A stretch of 64,000 nucleotides of DNA from Terriglobales bacterium (GTDB lineage Bacteria; Acidobacteriota; Terriglobia; Terriglobales; Acidobacteriaceae): NCBI GenBank assembly GCA_035561515.1, contig DATMXP010000021.1, positions 1-64,000 of the forward strand. The letters run 5' to 3'. Of this stretch, positions 17,385-27,837 are shown piece after piece. The notes beneath the pieces are model-generated. The model saw only the letters and a list, made by a program, of their open reading frames with translations. It had not been told where the DNA came from and ran no database searches. The position numbers and the translations under genes were made by a program. Position 1 is the first letter of the stretch. Each line of letters opens with the position of its first letter.

Positions 17385-20300
17385 TTAAAAGTCGAACTTG
17401 AAGCCCAGTTGGATCTGGCGATTGAGGTTGGATTGCGAAGTCGGCAACTTGCCAAAGCCGGAGCTGGTAACGTTCATATTCGGACCACCAGGAATCCAGG
17501 TGTTGGCAAAGTTGAACGTTTCGATCCGGAACTGGCCGTTATACCGTTCGCTGAACTTGAATCTCTTGATGAGCGAGATATCAGCGATCGGCGAAGTTGG
17601 GTTGCGAATCCTGCCATCAAAAAATCCGCTCGTCCGCAAGTCCAGATTCGCACTGTTAATGATCTGCCACGCAGGCGTACAAGACGGCGTTGCAGGGGTA
17701 TAGGTGCCGGTCGCGCTGCTAAACGAAGGGGCGGCCTGGACGCAGGTGTTGAACTCCCTGCCTGCCGTAACCGAACCGGTTGGATCTGCGATCAGGTTTG
17801 CATTCGAAGGCAGCGAAACAGGTGTGCCCGACTGCACCGTAAGAATCATGTTGATCGACCAGCCGCCGACTAGCAGTTCCACCGGACGGCTCGCGTTCCC
17901 AAGCATGCTGTGACCACGACCGAAGGGCAGTTCCATCAACGAAGAGATCACGAGGCGATGCGGGCGATCAACTCCGCTGATGTTCTTGTGTGGAGCCGGA
18001 TCTTGAGGATTGAGGAACGACAATGCTTCCTCAGTTTTCGAGAAGGTGTAGGACACCATAACCGAGAGTCCGTTTGTATACCGTTTCTCCGCCAGCAGCT
18101 GCAACGCGTTGTACCAAGTTTGGCCGACCGATTCCTGTCCATAAGCGATGGACTGGAACTGCGGATACGGAAGGAGCAGCTGTTGCCGCGAGACGGTCGA
18201 GCCGTTCAGGTTCGTGTTAGGAATCTGACCGGCAAAGGGGTTCGTTACAGCCGTTGCAAGGTATTGGGCAGCGGTTTGGTAGGTGCCGCCCGAACCCGTG
18301 GGTGCGCCGCTGACAGTCTGGCGAATGCCTGCGATCTGGCTGTTGCTCAGTACGTTGATGTTCCTTGCACCACCCGCCTGATTGTCGTTGGTGTTGATAT
18401 TGCTGGTATGGCTACCAACATACGAGGCATCAACCTTGATCTGCCACGGAAGCTGATGCTGCACTCCAAATGACCACTGGTCGACGTGCGGAATCTTTCG
18501 ATCGGGATTGTTGAAGATAATGCTCTGCCCTGTGAACGTCGAAAGTCCAGCCGAACTACCCAAGGGTTGCAGGACGGTGGTGAAAGGATTGGCGAGTGGC
18601 GGTGCCGCGGGATTGTTCCCACGCGGGAGGAACTGATCTGCGGTGGTTCCGCCGGTGATGTTGTTCGCGATATAAGCGGTGTCCTGGGAGAAGCCCTGGG
18701 AAGCACCGAATGCAGCCTCAGGCAAATAGAACCGGCCGTAGCCGCCACGCAACACTGTGTTTTGGAGCAACTGATACGCGGCTCCAATGCGTGGCTGCAC
18801 GTGGTTGTAGTCAGTATTGAATGCACCAGCCGGCTGACCATCGGTTCCGGCGAAGTAGAGTCCACCTGTCAGGTTTTGACAAGCCGGGCATACCGAAGCG
18901 CTTGCCGACTTCGCCACTGCGGCGAGCGGTGACGGATCGGTCGTGTTAAAGCCGCGATTCATCCGGTTCTGTGCTTCTGAAGGCGAACCTTCGACGTCAA
19001 AGCGAAGACCGGCGTTTAAGGTCAGCCGATCCGTGACTCTGATGTCGTCCTGAACGTAATAGGCCTGATACCACCAACGGTAGAGCAGGTTTGGTGTGTA
19101 TTGAATGATGCCAGCCGATGGAACGCCGAGCAGCAGGCTGGCAACCGCGGATCCGGAAGAGGCACTGAGACTTGCCGTTGGGTTCGCCTGGGTCCAGTTC
19201 GGATTAAAAGTGAACTGGCCTCCTCCGTAGACGAACGAACCGCCACCGGTCGCGTACGCGATATTCCGAAGGTCGGCACCCACGTGTACGGAGTGCTTGC
19301 CAAAGATCATCTGCAGGCTGGGCTGAAACCCAATAACGGTGCTGATTCCGCTGCGCGGATTACGCGTACCGGCATCCGGGATATTCGTGTTGCTGAGGGT
19401 AAGGCGCGGAGGCACAGGAACAAAACGGCTCGCCGCGAAAGAAGGACTGAAGCCAAGCTGAGTGACGTCATATCCGAAAACAGTCGAACGGTCTACTCGC
19501 TCCGTGTACCGGGCAAGTGACGCGCGAAGGTCAAGGATCATCGTGTTCGAAAGTGTCGTGACACTATCGATCACAGCACTGTCATTCGATCTGGCGAGCG
19601 GGTCCTGTGCGTCGTACAGCGGGCCAGTGAAATTGAACGCCCCATGATCAAATTGATTTCTGCGGCCATGGGCATACCGGAAATACATCCGTTCCCTGTT
19701 GCCGAAGTTCTGATCGACGCGAATCAGATAGTTTTTGAAATGGTCTTCGCTCGTATTGGTGCCGGTACTGTAATTGTTGACCAACAGATTCGTGCCTACG
19801 TTGGGTACCGGATAGGCATTGAGTAGCTTCTGGCCAACAGTTCCATTGAACCGTGCGGACGGAATTATGTTCCCAGGGAACGGGTCGCGGATGCAGCAGT
19901 TGCCGTTTGCATCCAAACGCGTGCTCCACGGATCGTAGATCGTCGGCTCACCTGCAGCCGAGAAATCACCTTGCCGTTCCGCCAGAGTCGGCACGGTAGT
20001 CAGGCCCGGCGTGGGCTGAACTTCGTGATAGTTCTCGTAGGAGAAAAAGAAGAAGGTCTTGTCCTTGCCGTTGTACACACCAGGAATACGGACCGGTCCG
20101 CCGATTGCGCCGCCCCAATCATCCAGAGTGTGTCCACCGAGATTTTCTTTTGTAACCGGATCTCTCGAGTAGCGAGGCAAGCCCGCCGCTTTGTTCGAAA
20201 TGCTGTTCGCATCCAGTCCGTAGCGGCGCAAGAACTCGTAAGCGGTACCGTGATAAGTGTTGGTACCTGACTTCGTGGATACGTTGATGATGCCGCCGCC

Positions 20301-21050
20301 GGTACGGCCGTATTGAGCATCGTAGAAGTTGTTTACGATCTTGAATTCCTGGGTTGCATCGACGGACGGGATGTACGCAACGTTCAGGTTCGCGTGTGAG
20401 CGATCGCCTGCCGTATCGGAGACGGCATCATCGGGCGCGCCATCGATCAGGAACGAGTTCGACTGACGAAGACCGCCATTGATAGTGAAGTTCGCATTGT
20501 CACCGTTATCAAACGGACGCTGGAATGACAGGTTGCCCTGGAATTGAACGCCCGGGACAAGTTGCGACAACATGAACGGATTGCGCCCCACCAGGGGCAG
20601 TTGCTCGACGCGCTGAGTCTCGATCAGGTTGTCGCGTGTAGCTGTACTGGTGTCGAGCAGCGGCGGCGTATCGCTGACCGTGAGAACTTCCTGGACTGAA
20701 CCCAAAGGAAGCGTGAAGTTGATTTCGGTCTTGTCGCCAACGTGTAGGACTACGTTGGTCTGCTGGGAGGTCTTGAATCCCTGGGCATCAGCGGTAATCA
20801 CGTAATTGCCGGGGATTAGAAATGGGATGGTGTAAGTGCCGTCCGCAGTTGCAGCACCCGTGGTGACCACGCCGGTATTAGTATTCTTCGCCGTGACTTT
20901 TGCAGCAGCGATACCCGCTCCATCGGGGTCCTGAATGCGACCGGTCACAGTGGCGCGAGTTTCCTGCGCGCCTAAATAGCTCGTTCCGCACGTAGCCAGA
21001 ATGCTTGCGAACACAAGCGTGAGCATCCTCCGCATAAGCCTTCGTGACAT
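17385..21050 (-). CDS. TonB-dependent, Oar-like outer-membrane receptor
   Basis: A 1,221-residue receptor. The start at 21050 is chosen because GAGGAG lies just upstream; the frame runs on to 21125. A signal peptide (MSRRLMRRMLTLVFASILA, cut near LGAQE) is followed by a carboxypeptidase-regulatory-like beta-sandwich (TVTGRIQDPDGAGIAAAKVTA...PGNYVITADAQGF). Then come a plug domain (GRNPFMLSQLVPGVQ) and a large beta-barrel ending in a terminal Phe (FKFDF). It should import oligosaccharides at the cost of proton-motive force. There is no SusD-like partner, which is usual in Acidobacteriota. Two LacI-type operator sequences lie upstream. Confidence 0.92.
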   Translation of the reverse strand: MSRRLMRRMLTLVFASILATCGTSYLGAQETRATVTGRIQDPDGAGIAAAKVTAKNTNTGVVTTGAATADGTYTIPFLIPGNYVITADAQGFKTSQQTNVVLHVGDKTEINFTLPLGSVQEVLTVSDTPPLLDTSTATRDNLIETQRVEQLPLVGRNPFMLSQLVPGVQFQGNLSFQRPFDNGDNANFTINGGLRQSNSFLIDGAPDDAVSDTAGDRSHANLNVAYIPSVDATQEFKIVNNFYDAQYGRTGGGIINVSTKSGTNTYHGTAYEFLRRYGLDANSISNKAAGLPRYSRDPVTKENLGGHTLDDWGGAIGGPVRIPGVYNGKDKTFFFFSYENYHEVQPTPGLTTVPTLAERQGDFSAAGEPTIYDPWSTRLDANGNCCIRDPFPGNIIPSARFNGTVGQKLLNAYPVPNVGTNLLVNNYSTGTNTSEDHFKNYLIRVDQNFGNRERMYFRYAHGRRNQFDHGAFNFTGPLYDAQDPLARSNDSAVIDSVTTLSNTMILDLRASLARYTERVDRSTVFGYDVTQLGFSPSFAASRFVPVPPRLTLSNTNIPDAGTRNPRSGISTVIGFQPSLQMIFGKHSVHVGADLRNIAYATGGGSFVYGGGQFTFNPNWTQANPTASLSASSGSAVASLLLGVPSAGIIQYTPNLLYRWWYQAYYVQDDIRVTDRLTLNAGLRFDVEGSPSEAQNRMNRGFNTTDPSPLAAVAKSASASVCPACQNLTGGLYFAGTDGQPAGAFNTDYNHVQPRIGAAYQLLQNTVLRGGYGRFYLPEAAFGASQGFSQDTAYIANNITGGTTADQFLPRGNNPAAPPLANPFTTVLQPLGSSAGLSTFTGQSIIFNNPDRKIPHVDQWSFGVQHQLPWQIKVDASYVGSHTSNINTNDNQAGGARNINVLSNSQIAGIRQTVSGAPTGSGGTYQTAAQYLATAVTNPFAGQIPNTNLNGSTVSRQQLLLPYPQFQSIAYGQESVGQTWYNALQLLAEKRYTNGLSVMVSYTFSKTEEALSFLNPQDPAPHKNISGVDRPHRLVISSLMELPFGRGHSMLGNASRPVELLVGGWSINMILTVQSGTPVSLPSNANLIADPTGSVTAGREFNTCVQAAPSFSSATGTYTPATPSCTPAWQIINSANLDLRTSGFFDGRIRNPTSPIADISLIKRFKFSERYNGQFRIETFNFANTWIPGGPNMNVTSSGFGKLPTSQSNLNRQIQLGFKFDF

Positions 21051-21106
21051 TTTTCTCCTCGTCATCAGGACCGTTTCCCACGTTGCGGGAGCCTCCGAAA
21101 TCGCAA

Positions 21107-21138
21107 TATTTAGAAACGGTTCCAATTTTGTGCGTCAA
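21107..21138 (-). promoter_or_regulatory. promoter and operator of the TonB receptor gene
   Basis: Minus strand: -35 TTGACG (21133-21138) and a weak -10 (TTCTAA or TAAATA). Between and over them lies TTGGAACCGTTTCTAA, 13 of 16 matches to the palindrome TTGGAATCGATTCCAA found across this locus. The position fits repression by the LacI-family protein encoded at 35906. Confidence 0.55.
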
Positions 21139-21231
21139 CAACGATCTTCCAATAATTGCGCACTGTCAACACATTTTTCAGCAATTTCAGGATTCTGCCT
21201 TCAGAAACTATCTAATTGTTGCCAATTTTTC

Positions 21232-21243
21232 GGAATCGATTCC
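21232..21243. promoter_or_regulatory. perfect LacI-type operator upstream of the TonB receptor gene
   Basis: A perfect GGAATCGATTCC palindrome about 110 bp above the proximal site. A distal copy could support looping repression or serve an unseen upstream promoter. The rest of the 309-bp gap 21051-21359 shows no gene. Confidence 0.7.
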
Positions 21244-21359
21244 ATAACCCATTGCTTGCGTCCAGGTCGGGTTAAGGCGATGAAATGGATACGGTCAAAT
21301 CGTCGACAGCTAGGCTGCTCCGTGAGCGTTCGGTCCGCGAACGAATCACAACGGAAGTA

Positions 21360-23990
21360 TTACGGCTGCAGAGTCATCGAACTGGCGATCTGGTAACGTG
21401 CCACCTTGGCGCCAGAACAATCTGGTCCGGGCTGACAACCACCTGCGTATAGCTCGTATGTGCCAGGCAGGACTTGTCGAGCCCCGGTTTCCCCCACGAG
21501 GCTCAAGTCGCGTGGTGAGAGCTGGACCTTAACCCACCTCTGTTCACCAGGTTTGAGATGAACGCGGGCGAAGGATTTCAGGGCTGGTCGGTGCGAACCA
21601 TCCTTCGTAAGCAGGCGAGTGTAGATCTGCACAACTTCGTCGCCAGCTCTGGTGCCGGAATTTTTGACCAGCACTTTCGCAACCAATGGTTCCCCGGCCT
21701 TTAGCCGACGGCTAGAAATGTGCGCATCAAGGTATGAAAACTTCGTATAGCTCAGTCCGAAGCCAAACGGAAACAGCGGCTTGCCGGAGTAGAAGCGGTA
21801 GGTTCTTCCCTGCATCCGATAGTCGTCGAACGGCGGGAGATCATCCAGATTTTTGTAGAATGTGACCGGCAACTTTCCTGAAGGATTATTCTGTCCGGAC
21901 AACGTCTCGGCAATCGCAGTGCCACCTTCCTGACCGGGATACCAAGCTTCCAGAATGGCGTCCGCATGTTCTTTTGCCCAATTGACCGACAGTGCGCTGC
22001 CGTTCAGCAACACAACGATGAGTGGCTTGCCAGTTGTTGCGATTCGTTCCAGCAGAGCCTGTTGCGCGGCGGGAAGGTCAAGCGAAGTGCGGTCGCCTCC
22101 AGAGAAGCCGGGCAGATCTACTTTCATCTGCTCGCCTTCCAGGTTCGTTGACAGTCCGACAAAGGCGACGACGGCGTCGGATTTCTCTGCTGCTTCCAGT
22201 GCTTGCTGAATCAGAGCATCTGCCGGAGGCTGCCATACGATGTCGATCTGTCCGCCAGACTTACTGCGGGTGTACTCGACTCGTATCTGATGCCGACTGC
22301 GGTCGGAGAACTCAACTGCAATGCTCGCGTCGGTTTGCGCATCCTGCGAAGGCATTGTGGAGCTGTCGAGCACCAGTTTGTCATCCAGGTACATGCGATA
22401 ACCAACAAGTTGCCTGCACTCGTAGCAGAAGCCTAGGTGGATACCGATCCGATACTTGCCCGGTGCCGGTGGGATGAACCAGGCAGTCCACCGAACTGCG
22501 AAGGTTTGAGCGTCGACACCCGGTCCTGGGCTCACATCAACGAAGTCGAAGTTTGGAACAGGATCGGTACGAACGAGAACAGGCTTGCCGCTTAAATCGA
22601 GATTGTTGAAGTATTCGCCGGTCAGGCCTTCACTTCCGGGAGAAGCTACGGGTGCAAGCAAATTTCGCGGTATGGGCAGGAGTGCCCCGTCCACGAACAC
22701 TGAGCCTTGCGCATATCGGATGTTCGACTCTCCCCACTGTTTTCTCATCGCGGTAAGAGGCACCACGGGATTCGTTGGAGTTCCAGCGTAATTTCCCTTG
22801 ATGGAAGCCAAATAGTCAGCGGCAGGCCCGATCACCGCGATGCGACGAATCGACGCTGAGAGTGGCAGCAGGTTCTTGGCGTTCTTCAGGAGAACGATGG
22901 ATTCCCGGGCTGCCCGCAATGTCAACTCGCGGTGACGGGGAGAGTCCACTTCGCTGATTGGAATCGAAGCGTATGGACCTTGTTCCGCTCCCTGGAGGAT
23001 CCCCAGCCGCATGCGCGCGAGGAAGAGTCTCTGAAGTGAGCGATCGACTTCAGTCTCGGTCAGAAGGTTCTGACGTACCGCCGCGGGCACGTATCGATAC
23101 ATGTGGCCGCAGTCAAGGTCAGTGCCCGCCTTGATCGCGGCGGCGACGGCAGTCGGAGCGTCTGCCGTAAATTTGTGCTCGCCGAAGATGTCGTCGATGG
23201 CTCCACAGTCGGAGACGACGTACCCCTGGAAGCCCCACGAGCGACGAAGAGTATCGTTCAGCAGAATTGGGTTGGCGCACGCGGGCATTCCGTTCACTGC
23301 GTTGTAGGCACACATGACGGAACCAGCATGTCCCTCGGTGACGGCCGCTCGAAACGCCGGTAGGTATGTATCCTCAAGATCGCGAGAGCTAGGCCGCCCG
23401 TTGAAATGATGGCGTTGCTGCTCGGGTCCACTGTGCACGGCAAAGTGCTTCGGGGTTGCGATGACGCGTAGATAATCAGGATTGTCGCCCTGCATTCCGC
23501 GTACGAAGTTTACGGCTAACGTTCCTGTCAAAACTGGATCTTCGCCGTAGGTTTCCTGTCCTCTTCCCCACCTGGGATCGCGAAAGATATTCACGTTGGG
23601 GGACCAGAACGTCAGGCCGTAGAAACGCGCGTCGGAGCCTCTCCTGATCGCCTCGTTGTGCTTAGCACGGGCCTCGATGGAGATTGTCTCGCCGATAGCG
23701 TGCAGGAGTTCCGTATCCCAAGTGGCAGCGAGGCCGATTGCTTGTGGGAAGTTTGTGGCTTTGCCTGCGTAAGCGACGCCATGTAAGGCCTCATTCCACC
23801 AGCCATACTCGGGGATGTTCAGCTTCGGGAGCGCTGCCGCGTGGTCCTGCATCTGAGCAGCTTTTTCTTCGAGCGACATCCGGGAGATAAGCGCAGAGGC
23901 ATCTTTCTGGCGCTGTTCATCCTGAGCGACCGCAAGTACGGTCGCAATCAAGCAAACCACGAAGCAAAAGCAATGCAATCTTATGTGCAT
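21360..23990 (-). CDS. GH3 beta-glycosidase with PA14 insertion, exported
   Basis: An 876-residue GH3 enzyme (beta-glucosidase or beta-xylosidase class). The start at 23990 gives a clean signal peptide (MHIRLHCFCFVVCLIATVLAVAQ); the longer frame to 24095 overlaps the GH31 gene. The nucleophile Asp lies in GYVVSDCGAIDDIF near residue 261. A PA14-type sugar-binding insertion (LTGEYFNNLDLSGKPVL...) splits the second domain, and a fibronectin-III-like domain (KNSGTRAGDEVVQIYTR) closes the protein. It is the last gene of the 14-kb leftward operon. The exact sugar cannot be read. Confidence 0.9.
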   Translation of the reverse strand: MHIRLHCFCFVVCLIATVLAVAQDEQRQKDASALISRMSLEEKAAQMQDHAAALPKLNIPEYGWWNEALHGVAYAGKATNFPQAIGLAATWDTELLHAIGETISIEARAKHNEAIRRGSDARFYGLTFWSPNVNIFRDPRWGRGQETYGEDPVLTGTLAVNFVRGMQGDNPDYLRVIATPKHFAVHSGPEQQRHHFNGRPSSRDLEDTYLPAFRAAVTEGHAGSVMCAYNAVNGMPACANPILLNDTLRRSWGFQGYVVSDCGAIDDIFGEHKFTADAPTAVAAAIKAGTDLDCGHMYRYVPAAVRQNLLTETEVDRSLQRLFLARMRLGILQGAEQGPYASIPISEVDSPRHRELTLRAARESIVLLKNAKNLLPLSASIRRIAVIGPAADYLASIKGNYAGTPTNPVVPLTAMRKQWGESNIRYAQGSVFVDGALLPIPRNLLAPVASPGSEGLTGEYFNNLDLSGKPVLVRTDPVPNFDFVDVSPGPGVDAQTFAVRWTAWFIPPAPGKYRIGIHLGFCYECRQLVGYRMYLDDKLVLDSSTMPSQDAQTDASIAVEFSDRSRHQIRVEYTRSKSGGQIDIVWQPPADALIQQALEAAEKSDAVVAFVGLSTNLEGEQMKVDLPGFSGGDRTSLDLPAAQQALLERIATTGKPLIVVLLNGSALSVNWAKEHADAILEAWYPGQEGGTAIAETLSGQNNPSGKLPVTFYKNLDDLPPFDDYRMQGRTYRFYSGKPLFPFGFGLSYTKFSYLDAHISSRRLKAGEPLVAKVLVKNSGTRAGDEVVQIYTRLLTKDGSHRPALKSFARVHLKPGEQRWVKVQLSPRDLSLVGETGARQVLPGTYELYAGGCQPGPDCSGAKVARYQIASSMTLQP

Positions 23991-24027
23991 GTAGATGGAG
24001 AACCTCCCACGCCAGCGAGATATGGAA

Positions 24028-26169
24028 TCAGCCTTCCATGTGCTGAACAGCGACGATGCGGTAACCGTGTGGTTTGGAGCCAACTGCGCGGACATCCACG
24101 CCGTTCGAAGAAGAACGGCGCAGTTCTAAACCAGCATCCCCATCGAGTTTCCACGTGAGTGAACCGTCGCCATAAACAGCAACGGTCAAATCCCGCGTAG
24201 CGTTGGACGTTGTGGTGAGCGCAACGCCACCGAACGGAAGAATCGACCCGGCTTTCACGAACACTGGAATATCTTCCTGGAACCCGGGTATTTGATAGGA
24301 CCTGCCACCATTGAACACCTGACCGGTCCAGAAATCGTGCCATACGCCTTCGGGTAGAACGACTTCGCGGGCGTCTTCCCCAGCGAAGAGAGGAGCGACC
24401 AGCATTCGGTCGCCCATCATGTACTCGGAGTCGATGCCGTGTAAGCGGAGATCGTTCGGATAATCCAAAACGAGGGCACGGAACGGTGGGGTGCCGTCGA
24501 GAGCATATCTAGCAAATGCGCTTCGCAGGTATGGCACAAGCCGCATGCGCCATTCGATGATGTTTCTGCATCGCGCTTCGAGGGCCTGCCAGTTTTCGCT
24601 TAACTGGTCCTCGTTGTTCCTCTCCTGATCGATCTGCTTCCACGGTGGATTCTTGATGTACCAGGCGTTCACCATCGCGAGCGGCGAGAAGACGACGGTT
24701 TGAAGCCGCCGAACCAGATCAAGTTCGCTGTTTGCGTCACGCACCTCCGGGCACCACAGCAGACCGCTGAAGCCGGAGTTCACGAGCGCGCGCACAAAGT
24801 CGCGATGATCGTACAAATCGCTATATAGAACGAAGGGATAAGGACTCGCGAGCGCTCCGCTGGAGCGCACCAGCCCGAATGTAGACTTGTTTCGCTTCTT
24901 GAATTGATCGAGGATCGCATCTTGATAACGGAGACCAAAAACATGGTGCATCTGCTCGCCGTCTAGACCTGACGGGAACTGCGTGAAGTCCTGGAACGAC
25001 CACCCTCCCCCTCCGGTGAAGTCGGAGTTGTCACACTCGTCGAGTTTGAAACCTGAGATGCCAGCGTCGATGAGGTTCTTGCCGTGATAGTCGCCGAACA
25101 CCTTGCGACCTGCGTCATCAACAAAATCGGGCACCAGACCACCCCAAACGCCGTAGTCAGCAGAATGCGGCAACAGATCTTCAAACAGCGGCGATGATGG
25201 ATGAGTGAACGCATGCTCCCAGAGATTGACTTGATATCCGAGGCTCTGGAGTTCGGCGAGGAAGCCCTTGGGGTCGCTGAACCGAGACGCATGCCACGCG
25301 AAAGAGCACGAGTACGCATGGCTCTGCCATCCAGGTTCTAGGCCGAGGACGTCGCACGGAATCTTTCGCTCTCGCAGTTCGCGCGCAAGTTCGACGATTT
25401 CGCTTGCATTGTCCCGTGTATAAGCTCGGTACCAGAATCCGAGGCCCCACTCTGGAGGCTCCACTCCGCCCCCGGAGAAGAGGTTATAGCGCCGTACGAC
25501 GTCCATCATCGTGGGACCGGCAAACAGGTAAACATCGACACCCATTGCCCGAGGCACATCTACGGTGACAACTCCGGAAGCCTCAAGAGGAAGGGTTCGC
25601 ACAGAGTCTGGCGTTGCCACCTCGTTGGAAGTGGTGCTGATCGGCTTCGTGGGCCGCAGACGCGCATTGTCGCAGTTGAAGCTAACTCGACGACACGAAT
25701 CCACGAATATCCCGTAACCTATGGTGCTGACGTAGAACGGAACAGGAGCGTGCGAATCGCCGGTATCGACTTTGGGATCAGCGTTAACGCGAATGGTCTT
25801 CTTCTTACCCCGCTGAGCGAACGAAAGCAACTGTAGTCCGAACCCGAAGATGTTCTCGTTCGGCGCTAGCGGTAACGTTATCAGGCAGCCAAGGGGTCCC
25901 ACTTTCGCGCCAAGTAATTTGATCGACGCCTCTTGTGGGGCTGGGAGTCGGCGAAGAGCTCCTTCGGCGGGCGGGATCGTTCGGCCCGAAATGGGCGTGT
26001 ACTTCTCAGGAACGCCGATCGTGGCCTTCCAAATACCCGGGAACACCGGAGCCCATGTGAGGGAAGTTTGTCTCTTTGGCGAAGCCGGCTCCTTGACGGG
26101 CGACGCCGCGGCTGCGGTGGCCGCCAGTGCCAGAGCCGATCCCTTCAGCAGATCCCTTCGATTCATCAT
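24028..26169 (-). CDS. GH31 alpha-glycosidase, Tat-exported
   Basis: A 713-residue GH31 enzyme (alpha-glucosidase or alpha-xylosidase class). A twin-arginine signal (NRRDLLKGSALALAATAAAASP) sends it folded to the periplasm. The family core includes the aromatic opening WGLGFWYRAYTRDN, the nucleophile Asp in SGFKLDECDNSDF near residue 376 and the later YMMGDRMLVAPLF barrel strand. Linkage specificity is not clear. It precedes the GH3 gene in the same operon and follows the PfkB gene by 41 bp. Confidence 0.9.
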   Translation of the reverse strand: MMNRRDLLKGSALALAATAAAASPVKEPASPKRQTSLTWAPVFPGIWKATIGVPEKYTPISGRTIPPAEGALRRLPAPQEASIKLLGAKVGPLGCLITLPLAPNENIFGFGLQLLSFAQRGKKKTIRVNADPKVDTGDSHAPVPFYVSTIGYGIFVDSCRRVSFNCDNARLRPTKPISTTSNEVATPDSVRTLPLEASGVVTVDVPRAMGVDVYLFAGPTMMDVVRRYNLFSGGGVEPPEWGLGFWYRAYTRDNASEIVELARELRERKIPCDVLGLEPGWQSHAYSCSFAWHASRFSDPKGFLAELQSLGYQVNLWEHAFTHPSSPLFEDLLPHSADYGVWGGLVPDFVDDAGRKVFGDYHGKNLIDAGISGFKLDECDNSDFTGGGGWSFQDFTQFPSGLDGEQMHHVFGLRYQDAILDQFKKRNKSTFGLVRSSGALASPYPFVLYSDLYDHRDFVRALVNSGFSGLLWCPEVRDANSELDLVRRLQTVVFSPLAMVNAWYIKNPPWKQIDQERNNEDQLSENWQALEARCRNIIEWRMRLVPYLRSAFARYALDGTPPFRALVLDYPNDLRLHGIDSEYMMGDRMLVAPLFAGEDAREVVLPEGVWHDFWTGQVFNGGRSYQIPGFQEDIPVFVKAGSILPFGGVALTTTSNATRDLTVAVYGDGSLTWKLDGDAGLELRRSSSNGVDVRAVGSKPHGYRIVAVQHMEG

Positions 26170-26210
26170 CCGTCACCTGTGGCAGTGTGCTTCCTGTTAG
26201 GGAACAGTTT

Positions 26211-27167
26211 TCATGAGCGGACAGCTTCGCCTTGCGAAGCAATCCAGTCGCGCACGCGATCTCGCGAGATTACACCCTCAACCGCACCGATCCGTTGAAC
26301 ACTCAGGGCGCCAACTGCATTGGCGAAACGCGCGATTTCAGGCAATGGCAATCCTTGTTGGTGCGCCGCCAGGAATCCTGCAACAAAACAGTCGCCTGCG
26401 CCGGTAGTGTCGACGGCGTTAACCGGAAATGCTGGGCAGACAACTTCTTCGCGGCCATAGATCGCGCAGCCGCGGTGGCCCAGTTTGATGACGACCAGTG
26501 AGACACCCTCCTCCAATAAGACGCGAGCAGCAGCGTGCGCCTCAACATGACCGGTAATCATGCGAGCTTCATCTTCATTCATGAAGAAGATGTCGATTTG
26601 CGTGAGACAAGGTTGGAGGGCTTGCATCCATTCGCCGTAAGGATCCCAGTTCGTGTCGAACGAGGTTGTGAGACCTGCGTGCTTGGCATCGGCCAGAATC
26701 TTTCTCCCATTCATCCGGAGATGCGGCACCACGAACAGGCTGGAAAGATGGAGATGAGAGAAGCCTTTTCGAAGATCGCCGGCAAAGGCGACCGGTTGTG
26801 CGAACGCATCTTCACTCGCGCCGAGGCGATGCAGGAATTGTCTCTGACCATCGGCCCCAATTAGCGCTACCGACGTAGCAGTAGGCTTCGATTGACGGAT
26901 TACGCCGTTGCTATCGACGCCGCACGATCGCAAGCCGTCGAGAATGAAATCGGCTTGAGCGTCTGAGCCAACGGCACCCAAGATATAGACGGGGACCCCA
27001 AGGATCGCAAGCGCTCGGGCAGTGTTCGCTGCGTTGCCACCGATGCGGTACTCGATGCTGTCCACGAACGTGGTAGTTCCGAAGCGGAGTTCGCCGAAGG
27101 GCTTGACGAGGATGTCGTAAACAAGACTTCCAGCGCAAATAATGCCGCCCTTCTCTTTGTCGCTCAT
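26211..27167 (-). CDS. PfkB-family sugar kinase
   Basis: A 318-residue ribokinase-family kinase. The N-terminal GGNAANTARALAILG motif and the C-terminal anion-hole motif NAVDTTGAGDCFVAGFLAAH, with its catalytic Asp, are intact. It phosphorylates a sugar or sugar acid with ATP in the cytoplasm; ketohexose 6-phosphate, fructose or a keto-deoxy acid are all possible. Its start overlaps the racemase-family gene by 4 bp. A neighbouring LacD-type aldolase would fit a tagatose-6-phosphate kinase role, but this is inference. Confidence 0.88.
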   Translation of the reverse strand: MSDKEKGGIICAGSLVYDILVKPFGELRFGTTTFVDSIEYRIGGNAANTARALAILGVPVYILGAVGSDAQADFILDGLRSCGVDSNGVIRQSKPTATSVALIGADGQRQFLHRLGASEDAFAQPVAFAGDLRKGFSHLHLSSLFVVPHLRMNGRKILADAKHAGLTTSFDTNWDPYGEWMQALQPCLTQIDIFFMNEDEARMITGHVEAHAAARVLLEEGVSLVVIKLGHRGCAIYGREEVVCPAFPVNAVDTTGAGDCFVAGFLAAHQQGLPLPEIARFANAVGALSVQRIGAVEGVISRDRVRDWIASQGEAVRS

Positions 27168-27835
27168 GCATGCTCCATTTGCAGATGCTTGCGAAGCGAT
27201 TCGACGCCTGTGCGAGGGCTCGTGAGTATTCGGCCGTTGGAAGCGTCCTGGCGGACTGCCACCAGTCGTGCCATGCTGCCCTGGGCAAGAACGACCACCT
27301 CATTTTCGTCGATGGCACGGTCGATGACAGCATTTACCAGGGCGTCGTGCTTTTGGGGATCGCCAGAGAGCAGGGAGTCAAAGGCGGAGTCGGCGACATA
27401 AGACTTCACTTCAATGTTGCGTCCGCTCAGCTTTGCCTTGCGAAGGATCAGTTGCTTGGTGGGGTCCAACGTAGTGGCAAGCGTCGCGATCACTCCGATA
27501 CGGGAACCTGATTCCACAGCACGCTCCGCCATCGCTTCGTCAATCCTGACGACCGGGATGTCCACAACTCGCGCAAGCATCTCGGCGGCTTCGCCGACTG
27601 ACGAGCAACAGTTCAGGATCGCGCTCGCACCTGCGCTGGCCGCGAGCACGCCGTATCCGATCAACCGGCGGGTCACCGCTGTCGTTAGGTGACCTGCTTC
27701 GCGGACTTCCGATAAGAGCCCGTCGTCCATGATGTTCACGAGGCTGGTGCCGGGCAGAAGTTCCTTTACAAGAGGCTTGATAACTTCCACGAGGACGGGA
27801 CCGGTATGGATGGCATAAAGAGTTTTAGCAGACAT
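27164..27835 (-). CDS. Asp/Glu/hydantoin racemase-family protein
   Basis: A 223-residue protein of the aspartate/glutamate racemase superfamily. The first half carries ILNCCSSVGEAAEML, where a Cys would be the first acid-base residue. The second half carries VVVLAQGSMARL where many racemases have a second Cys, so the two-Cys mechanism may be incomplete. In this operon it sits between a PfkB kinase and an OtnK-like kinase. It may be an isomerase or epimerase acting on a sugar acid rather than an amino acid. It overlaps the PfkB gene by 4 bp. Confidence 0.75.
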   Translation of the reverse strand: MSAKTLYAIHTGPVLVEVIKPLVKELLPGTSLVNIMDDGLLSEVREAGHLTTAVTRRLIGYGVLAASAGASAILNCCSSVGEAAEMLARVVDIPVVRIDEAMAERAVESGSRIGVIATLATTLDPTKQLILRKAKLSGRNIEVKSYVADSAFDSLLSGDPQKHDALVNAVIDRAIDENEVVVLAQGSMARLVAVRQDASNGRILTSPRTGVESLRKHLQMEHA

Positions 27836-27837
27836 AA